DNA of 64,000 bases, taken from Plantago major. Taxonomy: Eukaryota > Streptophyta > Magnoliopsida > Lamiales > Plantaginaceae. The notes beneath the pieces are model-generated. The model was not told where the DNA came from and searched no databases. It saw only the letters and a list, made by a program, of their open reading frames with translations. Both the position numbers and the translations under genes were made by a program. Numbering within the stretch: the first letter of the stretch is position 1; every line of letters starts with the position of its first letter. The stretch is from positions 248,001 through 312,000 of the forward strand of contig CM048842.1 in NCBI GenBank assembly GCA_026545765.1, written 5' to 3'. Positions 22,422 to 34,452 of the stretch are shown piece after piece.

Positions 22422-24680
22422 CTATAGTAACAAAGCAATAAAAGCAATAAAAAATGATGCCAATGACAGGTATGGCAATTCTGAAGTTGCAGAAACAGCT
22501 ATTTGGATGGGAAAGTTGCAAGTTCCCTGTGATATATTCTGCTCAGTCACCACAGCCAGACCTTCAAAGTTGCAGCTCAAATCTTTTTGACCCTGGACCT
22601 GAAAGTACATGTTAAACGCATACGACGCGTTACCATTAGCATCCAATCCGTTACATGATGAACCATACCCAAGGGACGTACAGTCTGAACGTGAACAGGC
22701 AAAATCCACGTTTTCTGCTAGCCTCGACAGGTCCCTCGCGTCTGGCCTAAAAGTGCACCATCTTGTAGGAAGATATTGCACGTTCTGCGCACCCACTAGG
22801 TACTTATCTTGATTCTGTCCTGATAAGTCCATAGGGAACTTTGGTTGCCCATCATATTTGAAGATTCCCCAATGACGTTCGAAACTTCCTGGGGCAATAC
22901 TTTTTGCGTCCTCGTCAATAAGGCCAAACAGGTAGACTTCTATGTAGCCAGGTCGTAGAGGGGTTCCTGTATTTCCAGCGAGTCGCGGTAGAAGGCCTCT
23001 GTAAAACCTTATGGCAGAACCTACAGTGGCGTGTATATCTCCATCTGTAGGCCAACCAACTTCCCCAACAATAATGGGCATGTCTGGGTACCCAGCTGCT
23101 CGGAGTGATGAAACCAAGGTGTCAAAGTTAGCATCAAAGACATTTGTATATTGGACTCCGTTATCAGCAATAGGATTGCTCACACCATCGAAAAAGGCGT
23201 AATCAACCGGGAAATGTTCGTTAGCGTAAAGACTCAAGAAAGGGTAAATGTTGATCGTGAAGGGGGCTTTATTTTGGTCCAAGAACTGCACGATTTGGGT
23301 CATCTGTCCGATTATATCTTGCCGAAATCTTCCAGCAGATGGAACTGGATTGTCTGGTGGTGAACCGTAAACATCAGCATTCAAAGGGACTGTAGCTTTT
23401 ATGGTATCTCCATAGCCAGCATCGTTTAGGGCGTTCTGAATGTTCTGAAGAGCTGGGAATGTTGTGTTCAGAAACGTATTGTTATAGGTTGTAAGGAAAG
23501 GCTCATTACCGACAGCCACATATCTGTATAAACAACAATAAAACTTATAATGTCATGATATGTCAAACTAGCGGAGGAAACAGAATACACAGCCAAAATG
23601 CATCTAGAGGGCAAAAAATTACACAAACCAGATAGTACAACTACAACCTATTCTTTAGAATTCTTTGGCTAGAACAACCTATGTGCTAGTTTTAGAAAGC
23701 ATGTGATCCGTTCCTTTCTGTGAATGCATTTCATTGCATAACAATACGTAGTTTTATTAACTACTTCCTGTCCATGATTTTGACATTGGGATATGCCATT
23801 GATTAAACGCACTTGAGAGCTGGTAGTTTATGCAAAGAGATATAGTATAAAAAAAGACACTTATTCCATCACACTTATACATCCCCCTCTCTTTTTTCTT
23901 GAGTTAAGGAATTAATGGAAATTTTATCGAGTGTTGTTTAAATAAAAGAATGAATCTTGAGTTCAAATGAGCAAAATGTGTGTTATGAGGATAGTGTTTA
24001 AGTGGCTGAATACAATTTTTGACAAGAAACAGAGGGGGAAACTTCTGTTACGACACTCAAATAAAGAAAACGGGAGGCTATTTGTGGAACACAGGACGTA
24101 AATTATTTGCTACCTTCTCTAGTCCCTACAGTCACACTTAACATTGATAGACACTCTTAATATGCTACTCCAAATTTCTCAAGACAGGCATAATAAGAAC
24201 AAGATGAAAAATAAAACATCGTTATTCATAATAATATATTCAATTTTCTAGAAATTCATAGGAGCTGAATTGTCAGATGTTAAGCCTACTAAGATCACAC
24301 AAAGAAACCATGAGAAGGAATAACCACACTTACTTAATGTTGACACCGCCATTGAAGTTGTAACGGGTGACGTTGCGCCTGACCCAATCCTTAGCATGAT
24401 TGTAACTGTTGGCCATAGCAGCAAGTTGGTCATTAGGTATTGCAACCATGACCTCAATATTGGTGCCGGCTAAAACAGTCAGGGTGGACTGATCTGCATC
24501 AAACAGCTTCACCTTTGTAATTCCATTGTCTTTCAGAAGTTGAACCACATCCTTCGGCGGCAACTTGTTGATCGCCATTGTACCCCAGTTCACACCAAGG
24601 CTTTCCACCCCATTCCAACACAATAAAGAAGATAATAATGCTAGTAATAGATAAACCGAAAGACAGCACCTGGGCACCAT
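22422..24680 (-). CDS. GPI-anchored glucan endo-1,3-beta-glucosidase (GH17 with X8/CBM43 domain)
   Basis: Two coding exons on the minus strand, 24680-24334 and 23523-22422, encode 482 residues. Residues 1-27 form a signal peptide ending near the mature start LGVNWGT. The GH17 domain has the general acid Glu123 (YVAVGNEPF) and the nucleophile Glu270 (VGEVGWPT). A cysteine-rich X8 (CBM43) domain at about 374-462 ([13 protein letters not shown]) binds callose-type glucan. The last about 20 residues are hydrophobic ([14 protein letters not shown]) and fit a GPI-attachment signal. The protein should therefore sit on the outer plasma membrane or in the wall and hydrolyse beta-1,3-glucan, as for plasmodesmal callose. 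It is convergent with the KCS gene, leaving about 295 bp between the stop codons. Confidence 0.95.
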
Positions 24681-24690
24681 CTTCTCTTCT

Positions 24691-26230
24691 GCTGCAAAAT
24701 AAAGATCAGCTTCAGCTTATATAATCTTCATGACTATCTCGAATATTAAAACAGATTCCAAATGGAATATATCTTGGGCAAAGAAACAGAAACTTCGCGG
24801 GCATTTTCCATGAAATATTTAAAAAGCAAATATAAGAAGACGGACCACAGTTATATACACTGAATGCGAGCGAGTATTTGGAGGGAGGATAAAGGGAAGT
24901 GTGGGGAACACCAATGGAGTTCATTCCTATATCAAGTTTACTGTGGAGATGGAGAAAGGGAATCCATTAAGTAGTTCGTAAATGCAGTAAAGAAAAAATT
25001 ACATCAATTTATCCGTCGCACCAAATCTCTCGTGGTCCTGAAAAATATTGAGCTCCATCAAAATTAACTGCATTTGATGTCAATCATTTCTGCTGGGGAT
25101 TTCAATTCATCCAAAAATGTTGACTAACCACGAAAAATTACAGCTTTCTTTCTCCTTGAAATTTTCAAAATAAGTTACATTTATCTTTCACACTAAAATC
25201 ATGCACACGAAAAGTCACTGATGTGTCCCCATTCAAATTGGAGAATAACACTCAACTTAAGCTGCAAATATTACAGAAGCAAGGAGATGTAGATTACAGA
25301 TCAGACAGATTCCAATTACCATGCTTAACCTAATTCAACTTTATGTAACTTCAAATTGTTCTAGGAAGCACCATTAACTTTCCCAACATCAAAAGAATCT
25401 CTATTTACACCGACATCCTCTTAGCTACCTATACAAGGTTGACGTAGTAAAAGAGTTTATGTTCCACAAAAGCAACATAAATTATGTTTCTTTGCTCTTA
25501 AGAAACAATGAACAACAAATAAGAACCCAGAAACTCAGGTCAACATACAAGGTTAAGCTACACGACTCTTGACGAAAGCCCTCTACGGCACTAAAAACAA
25601 TCAGAAAGCAATGAAATCAACATTTCTGAAAATATAGGATCCTAACATACAGTAGCTCAAATTAGAGCAGTGATCTAATTTTTCCTCTTTAATTCTGGAA
25701 AACCCAAACATTTTCTGTTACTAAAAATGGATACAGAAACATAAGGAAACGAAAATTAATTAACTTAGAAGAAGAAAAACATCACTTATTAGCCTCTTAT
25801 CAAGTAAAAAGATGAGATTTTGTTTTCTTAATCTACTTAAAAAGTGAACCTGATCCTCTCCTAATCTTTCTACCTCCTATATATTACAACCATTCACTCA
25901 AAAGCAAAAACTTTCAGCTCCCAATAACATAATCTTGTACCGTAACGCCAAAAGCTCAGCAAAATGAGAATGCATTTGTTCAAAGTTTAAAAAATCAATC
26001 AATCTTGTTGTTACACTTCATTTGGGCAATCTTATATTAATTAGATAAAAACAAACCCAGAAAAACAGCGTAAATGCAAGAACTAACAGTTTAGCAAAAA
26101 GGGTCGATAGAAAGAAGGAAACCTGATTGATCAATCGGCTTGTGAAGAAAAGAACAAGCAAAAACGGTTTCGGCTTGTGAAGAAAAAGGGAAGGTCTGAG
26201 AGATTTTTGAATTTGGTGAGTGACAAATTA
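24691..26230 (-). promoter_or_regulatory. Probable 5'UTR exon and 1.4-kb leader intron of the glucanase gene
   Basis: On the minus strand a good acceptor (ttattttgcag) ends at 24692, 11 bases before the start codon. A matching donor (aatcag then gtttcc) is at 26122. The stretch between has no coding potential and is AT/T-rich like an intron. A purine-rich 5' exon would lie at about 26123-26230 and contains a direct repeat of cggcttgtgaagaaaa. This is an inference from splice signals only. Confidence 0.5.
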
Positions 26231-27055
26231 TTCTTTTTTTTTAATGTTATGAATATGACACCTCTTACTGGCACCTTAAAAGCGCGTGAGTTGAATGAAC
26301 TCGTTTTTATATGCCGACGCTTTATAAACAAGTTACCTCAAAATTTGCATTGGATCACGATAAAACGCTTTTAAACATGTGAGTTTAGCTTTCGATTTGC
26401 CCAATCATCATGCACTTTAAAAATTTTGCTCAGAGTTCAAATTCTAGAAAATTACTATATACTAGTACCATTTGTTTATTTATTCTTAATTCACAATATA
26501 TACTAGTACTATCTGTTTATTTATTATTAATTCACAAAGTCTTATAAGAGACGGTTTCTAAATAACTTATCTAAAATAAAATCTCTTGAAATATTTTAAT
26601 TAAGAGTAAGTCTCCTGCAAAAAAATCAAAAATATGTGTGGTGTGTGGTGACTTTCAATTATTAAGGCTCCTAAAAATAGGAAAAGAATAAAACCTCTTG
26701 AAATATTTTAGAGGAAAATACAAAATTTTCATATTTTAATTCGTTTGACTTGGATTTTTTTGGAAAGCTTTTAGTTATCACTATTGAGTCGGTGTGAGAG
26801 TTATGATAGGTTTGAAACAATTTTCGCTTTTTAGAAAAGTTTGTTGACTTTTTTTTGGCTTTGATAAAAATCTGGAGATGTTATTTTCCAAACGATGTAA
26901 CATTGCCTCAAATATAATTAAAGTATAAGCAAACAATAGGCAGGCGCGTAGGGAAAATTGATTTGTTTATTTTGATTGCTGACGTTATAAAATCAGTCCG
27001 TTCAGATGAGAGTACCAGTAGCGCCTGTCTTGACATCAGCAGACCTGGCAGTCGA

Positions 27056-27775
27056 TTAGGGGTGGGCGCGGAACGGGTTCAGGATAGATTCGGGATTAAA
27101 CTTCGGATACCAAATAATTCGGGTTTGATTTTATTCATCCCAATTCCGACCCTATTTCTAGCGGGTACCCGATCGTAAAAAATCGGATCGGAATCGGACT
27201 ACCCTATCGGGAGTTATTTTATGTTATAAACTAATTATATTGAAGAAATTTTAAAATGAATACAATTTAGATTTATTAAAACATGTCATAAACATGTATA
27301 TAGTTGATGGTTCTTATGTTATGGTAGAAGCTCATCCCTTAAGTCAAACTTCAAAAATCATAATGGAAAACATGTTGGGAAATATATGAAGCTTTCTGCA
27401 ATGTATCAATAGACCGATTTACGCATACTAATTCCGCATGCATTTTAAAGTAATTAAACATACACAGTACTATATATATATCTACAAATTATTGAGTATG
27501 ATTTTATACTGATCTCCATAGATTACGAAATATATTATTACAATATAGGATCAATGGTTTGATATTATGTATTAATATAAAATATTTCATTAATAGTTAG
27601 ATATTCGGGTACCCATCGGGTTTCGGGAATAAAATTTAAATCCCAAATCCAACCCGCAAACTTGATAAAATTTTTGGGAATATACTTTGTGGATACTCAA
27701 TTCTGAAATACCCGGTCCTATCGGAATTTTATACAATAGGGTCGGGACGGGATCGGGATTACCCGAACCATCTTT
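27056..27775. repeat. hAT-like element remnant, rich in GGGTA/TCGGG words
   Basis: The left edge, taggggtgggcgcgg, resembles the termini of plant hAT MITEs. The interior is full of gggtacccg, atcggg and cccgat words at both ends (27060-27215 and 27600-27775), separated by AT-rich DNA. The expected right terminus (gcccaccccta) is missing, so the element is incomplete or the boundary has decayed. Confidence 0.45.
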
Positions 27776-28737
27776 TAACAAGTAAATAAGGGCATTACAG
27801 TATTAATTATTTTTGTCTTATTTGGATCGTCCCCGTCAAAATCTCTTCAACTCTCTCCTTCATCTATCTATCTATCACTTTCTTCTCCTAGAATGAATTT
27901 ATTTATTTAATGGTGGTTATCAATCAATATCGAATGGGTAGAGAAGAGAACCTCTCCACCAACGTCAGCCTGGCCATCCTCCCTGAAGCTTCTTTCCCGT
28001 CGCCACAAACCCGAAGAAGTTGTGATGATCGTTCTGAAGGGATGTCTCGTCTCTTCTATCCGCGACATCGGTTCTCTTCTCTAAGGTTCTTTATTTAATG
28101 GTTACGGATTTTTACTATAACTTAGATATCTTAGGGCCGGCCCGGGGAATTTAATTTAGTGTCGTCTTGATTTCCCCGTTATACTCGAATAAGAATGCAT
28201 CAAACAAGGAAGTTTAGTTAATTAGCATTAACTTGTAAATATATATGAATGCATATCATTAGAGTATATAGATTTATAGATCTAAGCAAAACATATTGAC
28301 ATCCCGAATACGCATCACACGCGTAGTATGTGTGTGTATAAGTGGACAACTATCGAAATTGTGCAATTGAGTACTTAATTTAAGTTAAATTGGATCAATT
28401 TGTAATATATATGTAAATTAGACTTTAACTACAAAAAAACAAATATGTCTCATCCAATATAATTACAATCCCTAATTCCACCTCCAACAAAAACAATTTA
28501 TCCATTAAAAAACTCAATTTGTCTTCGCCAATTAAATTCTAAGCCATAATTCAACCTTAACAAAATCAATTCGTCATCAAAAAAAAAATGATAACAATAT
28601 TTCTTCCCCTTATCCAATTAAATTACAACAAAAGATCAATTTGCACCATCTCAAACCCTGATTCAACTCGAATAAAGACAATCATTTATCAGAAACAACG
28701 ATATTACTTATCTTCATACACTTATTATATTATTTCT

Positions 28738-28885
28738 AATCAAATACCACAATAACACGCGTAGCTAGTGTGTTTTCATATTCTAGTAATTATAATGTTT
28801 AAACAGTATAATAATCAAATACCACAATAACACGCGTAGCGTGTTTTCATATTCTAGTAATTATAATGTTTAAACAGTATAATAA
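28738..28885 (+). repeat. Tandem duplication (about 71-75 bp) containing a Helitron-like 3' end
   Basis: Two nearly identical copies (28738-28812 and 28813-28885) differ mainly by four extra bases in the first. Each contains a small hairpin (acacgcgtagcgtgt in copy two, 28830-28844) followed about 9 bases later by CTAGT (28854-28858), the arrangement of Helitron 3' ends. A matching 5' TC end was not located. Confidence 0.6.
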
Positions 28886-29551
28886 GATCTTATAAGTAAA
28901 CATTCTATACACATTTTTATATGTACAGTACATGTATAACACCAATATTATTAAAACCTATTAAGTTTGTTGATGTAATTGTAATGTTTTTTTGGTATTC
29001 TTTAGTTATTTTATTAGAACGAGCTGTTACTGGATAACATTATCCATCATTTCTTTATCCTTTTCTTCAATTTCCTTCAAGTAAAAGGGAATATAGAGTA
29101 AGGTTAATTTGCATCTACAATGCAATTTAGGATATTTCTAAATGATGTTTGGAAAACTCTACATATTTGTTACACGTTATTAGAACTTAGAAGGCCAATT
29201 TAAAGCAGGATTAGAGTAGAAATTTAGTAATTCATTATGGTCATTAATTGAATTACACTTGTAAACTGTGAACCACAGATTAATTAGTGACTTTAACGCG
29301 TTGAGTTAACTAATGGTGAGCGTTAAACTAAACGTTCACTTGTCAAGAATTATATTTTCAAAATCAGATTGTTGGGTGGAGATTACAGACCCGAGTCAGG
29401 TAATGCAGAATGCAGTAGGGAAGAAGAAACCGAGTTAGGAGTTGTGTGGAATGATGAAGTTCGAATTTTCCTTGATGCGGTTTTTTCGTTGGATGAGGTA
29501 CTATTGGTTGTGGATAAAGAGTTAAATGTACAGGTAGTGGATAAAGTGTTA

Positions 29552-29648
29552 AGCGAGTGATTGGTATAAGATTAAAGTTCTAAAAACAGGGTTAAAAACA
29601 CCTAAAATTTTGCATAAATCAGGTATTAATTCTATACCAATCACTCCC
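29552..29648. mobile_element. Small Harbinger-like MITE
   Basis: About 97 bp with terminal inverted repeats gcgagtgattggtataag and its near-complement ataccaatcactccc, flanked on both sides by TTA(A). There is no coding sequence. The 3-bp TTA duplication fits PIF/Harbinger elements. Confidence 0.7.
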
Positions 29649-30060
29649 TTAATGTTTAAAGGGGTAGTGGATGAAGATATAAGTGCATACAAGTTAGTGA
29701 AGATGTTTTTGTATCTTTATATACTATAAGTTCCTTAGTATGCTCTTGTATAATTACCTAGAATGTACTCCCATTTTAATACAAGAATGAAAACTCCAGT
29801 ATTTTCTATATTTTTTCTTAACACGTTATCAAAACGAATGTGCTCAAACTCTTGATCTTTACAATTGCCAATTCTTCATCAGATGCCCACCATATTATGG
29901 TGATGAATTCATCTGTCCTAGACATTCACACTCATTTATGCAAATGCACTAAGCAGAAAAGGAAGATAAACAAAGGGCAGTTAGGGAGGAAAAGTAAATC
30001 AATAGACAAATCACAAGATCGCAAGCGGCTGATGATCATGACTCATCACTATTTTATACT

Positions 30061-30131
30061 ATAATTCAGTTCAGTTCAGTTCAATTCAGTTTAGTTCAGT
30101 TCAGTTCAATGCAGATGAAGAGAACATAGCC
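30061..30131. repeat. Truncated copy of the ctgaa-repeat MITE family
   Basis: A run of ttcagttcag units is followed by gatgaagagaacatagcctaa, the right arm of the MITE that is complete at 31089-31194. The left arm is absent. Confidence 0.65.
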
Positions 30132-31013
30132 TAAGTTTATACAATTTGCCTACTGATAATTTAAGTATGAGAATCTGGTAAAACCTACCGAAGAGCCAAT
30201 GAAGGTCTCAACTCTCAACCACTAAAAATGTGAGCATTGAACAAGTGCTCCCGAAACTGCAGAAGTTTTTGAACAAGTCTCTTAAGCTACTAAAGAAACC
30301 AAGAAGCTTATCTCGCACTCATGGTTAAGGAGAGCAAGGGAAGGAGGGTAGGAGCTTTGGAAGATGTGGATGAATTTTACCACCTTCGGACGTTGATAGA
30401 GAAGAAAAAGAAGGAGGACAAGATGCTCTGACTATTTGTGCGTCGTCCCCTTAATATTTGCTAGGTTGTGATATGCCACCTTAACTTTTGAATGTGTTTC
30501 TATGTTCCTCCTAAACTAAAGTTTCTAGAGTATTCATTAGCCGGGTAGTGTGATACACATCATACAGAGGACATTTATAAGGGTCATATCTCAACACATT
30601 TAAAAGTTTTGGGGACAAATGGTAAACTAATAAAGATCAAGGGGCAAAACGCACAAACACATACATACTGTTTGGCACATAACTTTTTAATTAAGGTATA
30701 ATTGGTGAATAGTTGAGTTGTAAAATTTTGTGTTTGACATAGAATTAAATTTTTATAGAGTTAAAATAAGTGTTTTGAGATTAATTGAGTTTGTCTCAAC
30801 TAAAACTGATGACTGTGGACTCAGCTAAAATTTGATGGGCAAATAGTCGAGAAACTTGGACTCAATTAAAATGAACATTTAATTGTGTTGCAAACAAGGG
30901 TTAATTGGTGCCAAAGACGCTTTGATACCAAATATTACAAAAAAGACCCAACATGAGTTAATATAGTGTTAATATAATGTTGTAACTCAACGAGTCATGA
31001 GTCCATTAGTGTT

Positions 31014-31272
31014 GGGCTCCGTTCTCTTCGTCTGAACAAAACTGATCTGAACTGAACTGAACTAAATTGTAGTATAAAAAACAACTAAGGCTCTGTTCTC
31101 TTCGTCTGAACTGAACTGAAGTATAAAATATAACTAAGTAGAGCTGAACTGAACTGCTGAACTGAATGGGTTTACAGACAAAGAGAACATAGCCTAAGCT
31201 GAACTGAAATGAATTAAACTGAATGAATTTGAACTGAAATTAATGAGTTTTCAGATCGAAGATAACAAGTCG
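31014..31272. mobile_element. Outer copy of the ctgaa-repeat MITE, split by a second copy
   Basis: The left arm (gggctccgttctcttcgtct, 31014-31033) and a right arm (cagatcgaagataacaagtc, ending about 31272) are imperfect inverted repeats. They are separated by a complete member of the same family at 31089-31194. This reads as a MITE that took in a sibling. Confidence 0.55.
31089..31194. mobile_element. Harbinger-like MITE with TAA duplication (inner copy)
   Basis: The 106-bp element has 20-bp terminal inverted repeats with two mismatches (ggctctgttctcttcgtctg and cagacaaagagaacatagcc). It is flanked by TAA at 31086-31088 and 31195-31197. The interior is made of ctgaactgaa repeats. Confidence 0.8.
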
Positions 31273-31356
31273 TTCAACTCAAATGTTCTATCTTTGAATT
31301 AAACTTGAGGTATAATATAGTTTATGAATTATTTTCTCTGGGTAATCATCGCTTTG

Positions 31357-31413
31357 AGCCCAAGAGATTCAGTGGCGTTGGACCAGGAAATGGGCTTTGA
31401 ACCCGTAGGGTTT
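31357..31413 (+). promoter_or_regulatory. Ribosomal-protein-gene promoter motifs (site II and telo-box)
   Basis: Two site II-type elements (AGCCCA at 31357-31362 and TGGGCT at 31391-31396) and a telo-box on the reverse strand (tagggttt, 31406-31413) lie 100-155 bp upstream of the RPS11 ATG. This pairing is the known signature of plant ribosomal protein and other growth-related promoters (TCP and AtPurα/TRB-type binding). Confidence 0.75.
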
Positions 31414-31510
31414 AAATGAAGTTACTGGTGACAGTCCGACCTCTTCGTCTCTTATCATACATACACACTCTCCAGTCTCTAAAGCCGCCGTCTTCATCGA
31501 TCCAAGCAAA

Positions 31511-33241
31511 ATGGCCGAACAGGTACATCTATCTTCTCTTCTCGAATCGGACTGGAGTTTTCTTCTTCTTATTCGATTCGATGGTTATTAATTAATATAA
31601 TGTTTTTATAATTGATTTCTAGACCGAGAAAGCTTTCTTGAAGCAGCCCAAGGTGTTCCTTTGGTAAGCAGATTTACTTGAATTGCCTGCTTTAATTCCA
31701 TTTGATTGAGTGAAGGCTATTAGGCTTGATCTATCTGTAATGGTTTGGTAATAGCAATTCAATTTTGCAGCTCCAAAAAGTCTGGCAAAGGTAATAGGCC
31801 TGGAAAGGGTGGCAATCGATACTTTAAGAGCATTGGCCTCGGCTTCAAGACTCCACGTGAAGCTATTGAAGGTTCGATTCTATCGCCTAATTACCTTTTC
31901 TATGTATCCTTGTTGTTTTTCACGTTTCCATTGACACTTCATTTACCATTTTAGGTGTCCTCTATAGCTAGTTGATTCAGGTTTTAAATTAGTTCTACTT
32001 TGTTGTTACTGTTTTGATCACTTGATTATGTAATGTATGTGTACAAGTTTGACTTGGCTGGTCCATTTGGATTACTAGCTCAGTTAGCCATTACTTGTTT
32101 AAAGCTGATGGTTTTCCGGTGTTCCTGTTATTCATTTAAAGCTAATTGATTTAGGGGTAAAATTTCTGAGGTGTAGCCGGCTAGTTGATCATGTGTGCAA
32201 ATTCTCATGTTAATCAGTTTCACTATACTCATTTTGCTTGTCGGTTTATGTGGTGTAGTCGAGCTGTTCTACATTCTGTTTACTGTTTAAATTACTAGTT
32301 GTTTATTTGTACAAGCGCTCTCTTAGGCTAATCCTATTATCACTTTGCTAAATTTGTTGTTGAATAAGTAATTAATAGTGTTTGATATTGAGCGTAACCC
32401 AATAACACGCTGAACTCTGAAGTGATGCTAGATCCGAATGAATTTTGAAAATTGGTTGACGACTGATGTCATGTTATTTGACAAGTAAATTAGTTTAGGA
32501 GTCTTAGCTTTGTTGTTTTGTCGTGTATATCATTTGTTTTCTTGGTTTTCTTTTTGTTATTTTTGATTTCTTGCCGGTTGTCCTGTTGTCGTGTAAATAT
32601 TTGTTATGTATCTCATATGTTTGTTTATTGATGTTCCTTGATCATCTTCTATTTGATTTTCTTTTAATTTCTGTATGGTTGCACCTTGTTTTGTTCAGGC
32701 ACATACATTGACAAGAAGTGCCCGTTCACTGGTGATGTTTCCATCAGAGGCCGTATCCTTTCAGGGACATGCCACAGTGCCAAGATGGTAAGGACAATTA
32801 TTGTCCGCAGAGATTACCTTCACTGGGTCAAGAAGTACCAGAGGTAAACAAAGTTGTCTCTGTAATGATTTCACCATCTTAATATTCATTCTTTCCTTCA
32901 CATCCACCGTTTTTTTTTTTGCTGCTTTATCTGGCATATGCCAACATGCTTCTCTAATGAATTTAATGTGCTGTTAGGTATGAGAAGAGGCATTCCAACA
33001 CGCCAGCACATATATCTCCCTGCTTCCGTGTGAAAGAAGGTGATCATGTCACAATTGGCCAGTGCAGGTTTGTAGAGTAACTTGCAACTTTTTAGTTTTG
33101 TTCAAGATTTTACATATCAGCTGAGATTTTTTTTGGTTACTCTGCAGGCCCCTGTCGAAGACGGTAAGGTTCAATGTTCTTAAAGTCGTACCAGCTGGTT
33201 CATCCGGCCGTGGTGGTAAGAAGGCTTTCACGGGAATGTGA
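31511..33241 (+). CDS. RPS11: 40S ribosomal protein S11 (uS17)
   Basis: Six exons: 31511-31522, 31623-31663, 31771-31871, 32699-32843, 32978-33067, 33148-33241. They give 160 residues, the normal plant length. The protein starts [17 protein letters not shown] and contains [20 protein letters not shown], the S17 signature [21 protein letters not shown] and the plant C-terminus ending KKAFTGM. It is a primary binder of 18S rRNA in the small ribosomal subunit. The first exon holds only four codons, a common arrangement for ribosomal protein genes. The site II/telo-box promoter supports strong expression in growing tissue. No defect is seen. Confidence 0.98.
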
Positions 33242-34452
33242 TTGGTTGAAAATCTGATTTTCATATGACTACTCTTAGACCTTCCAAGATCTTTAATTTG
33301 AAACTATTTTAGTGAACTTCCCTTGAGGATTGAGAAAATATGTATTGCAACCTTATACTATTGTTAGTTCTTTCGGTTCTAATGAAGATTCAGATGCTGC
33401 ATTAATGTTGTTGATGTTATTATCATTCATAATTCTACCATGTTGCTAGTTTTTTATTGTCATATAAATGTATCTCTCGCTGGATTTGGACATGCGGTTT
33501 GAGTTTTTTAACATTTTTTTGGGTTTACAAGTTTATCTATTCCGATCCATTGAAATAGGTCTTCTCTTACTGAAGCTTCTCAGAAGGATCAAGTTGTATT
33601 CTTATTTTCGCCATATCTTTATTTAGTGAGTTCACTATTCTCCTTTTGCTCTGTCTCAAGCAAGAAGGAATGTGTACAACACTTGTTTTGTCATGACCAA
33701 GGTCACATAATTCTCCGTTCAGCCATCGAATGGTGTCCCAAGAGCGCTTCCAGTCTTAAACTAGTGATTGTTTATGATCTTTTAGGCATATGGTCAACTA
33801 TAGTGATCTTATTGGGATTATCAGTTGTTACCAACATACTGTGTTTGTGTAATCGCTCCATGAGTCCATGGTATGTCTGATATTCTAGGAATGTTGATGT
33901 TTGCCCTTGCAAATTGCAATGGTATAAAGTTGCTAGTCACCGTTTTTACATTTTTAACAACTTATAAATTGGTTTATAAAACACGGAGGGGCAATTTTGT
34001 ACATTTCTAGAAAACCCAAAAATGGGTGTGTCAAAGTGTTTGGGTGTACAAAAACTCAATTTGGAATTGACATAACTCAATTTCAATCTGGAACCGAACA
34101 CTGTATCCAAAAACACCTGTTAATTGATATACATGGCATCTGGCCTCGAAACTCATCTCAAATACCATTTGTGGCATCGGACCTAAGTTTCATCAAATGA
34201 TTAACATGAAATACCATGTTCAAACAAAATGGCATTGAAAGTGAGATTTATTAATTAGAAAAAATCTAACACATGTTGCTAAAAAAGAAATACTAACTTT
34301 TATGAGACACCGAATTAACATTACATATTTAACTACAAACATCATAACTTCAAAATGTTAAACTTACATAATAGTTACATTGCATGCATTTATGAACATG
34401 TGAGATTTGTAGTTAAACATGCGATGCAATATTTACAAGTGATGTTAGATTC
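33242..34452. other. Intergenic DNA after RPS11
   Basis: It contains the RPS11 3' flank, then AT-rich DNA. The ORFs at 33626-33880 and 33997-34200 show no known domain. The missing first exon(s) of the HNH gene that follows could not be found here. No clear transposon ends were seen. Confidence 0.55.

Larger units (their letters stand above)
26231..31350. other. Long intergenic region with MITE, hAT-like and Helitron-like remnants
   Basis: No gene could be recognised. Several short ORFs (26963-27178, 27910-28098, 29369-29560, 29840-30064) lack domain signatures. The region includes an hAT-like remnant (27056-27775), a duplicated Helitron-like 3' end (28738-28885), a small Harbinger-like MITE (29552-29648) and a MITE family rich in ctgaa repeats (30061-30131 and 31014-31272). 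The rest is AT-rich unique sequence. Confidence 0.55.

Noticed and set aside
15538..24680. Idea that CER1, KCS and the glucanase form a biosynthetic gene cluster
   Set aside because: The glucanase acts on cell-wall callose and lies on the other strand. Only the CER1-KCS pairing is worth testing.
26963..28098. ORFs at 26963-27178 and 27910-28098 as small genes
   Set aside because: They show no family resemblance, lie in or next to an hAT-like remnant, and have no convincing splice or promoter context.
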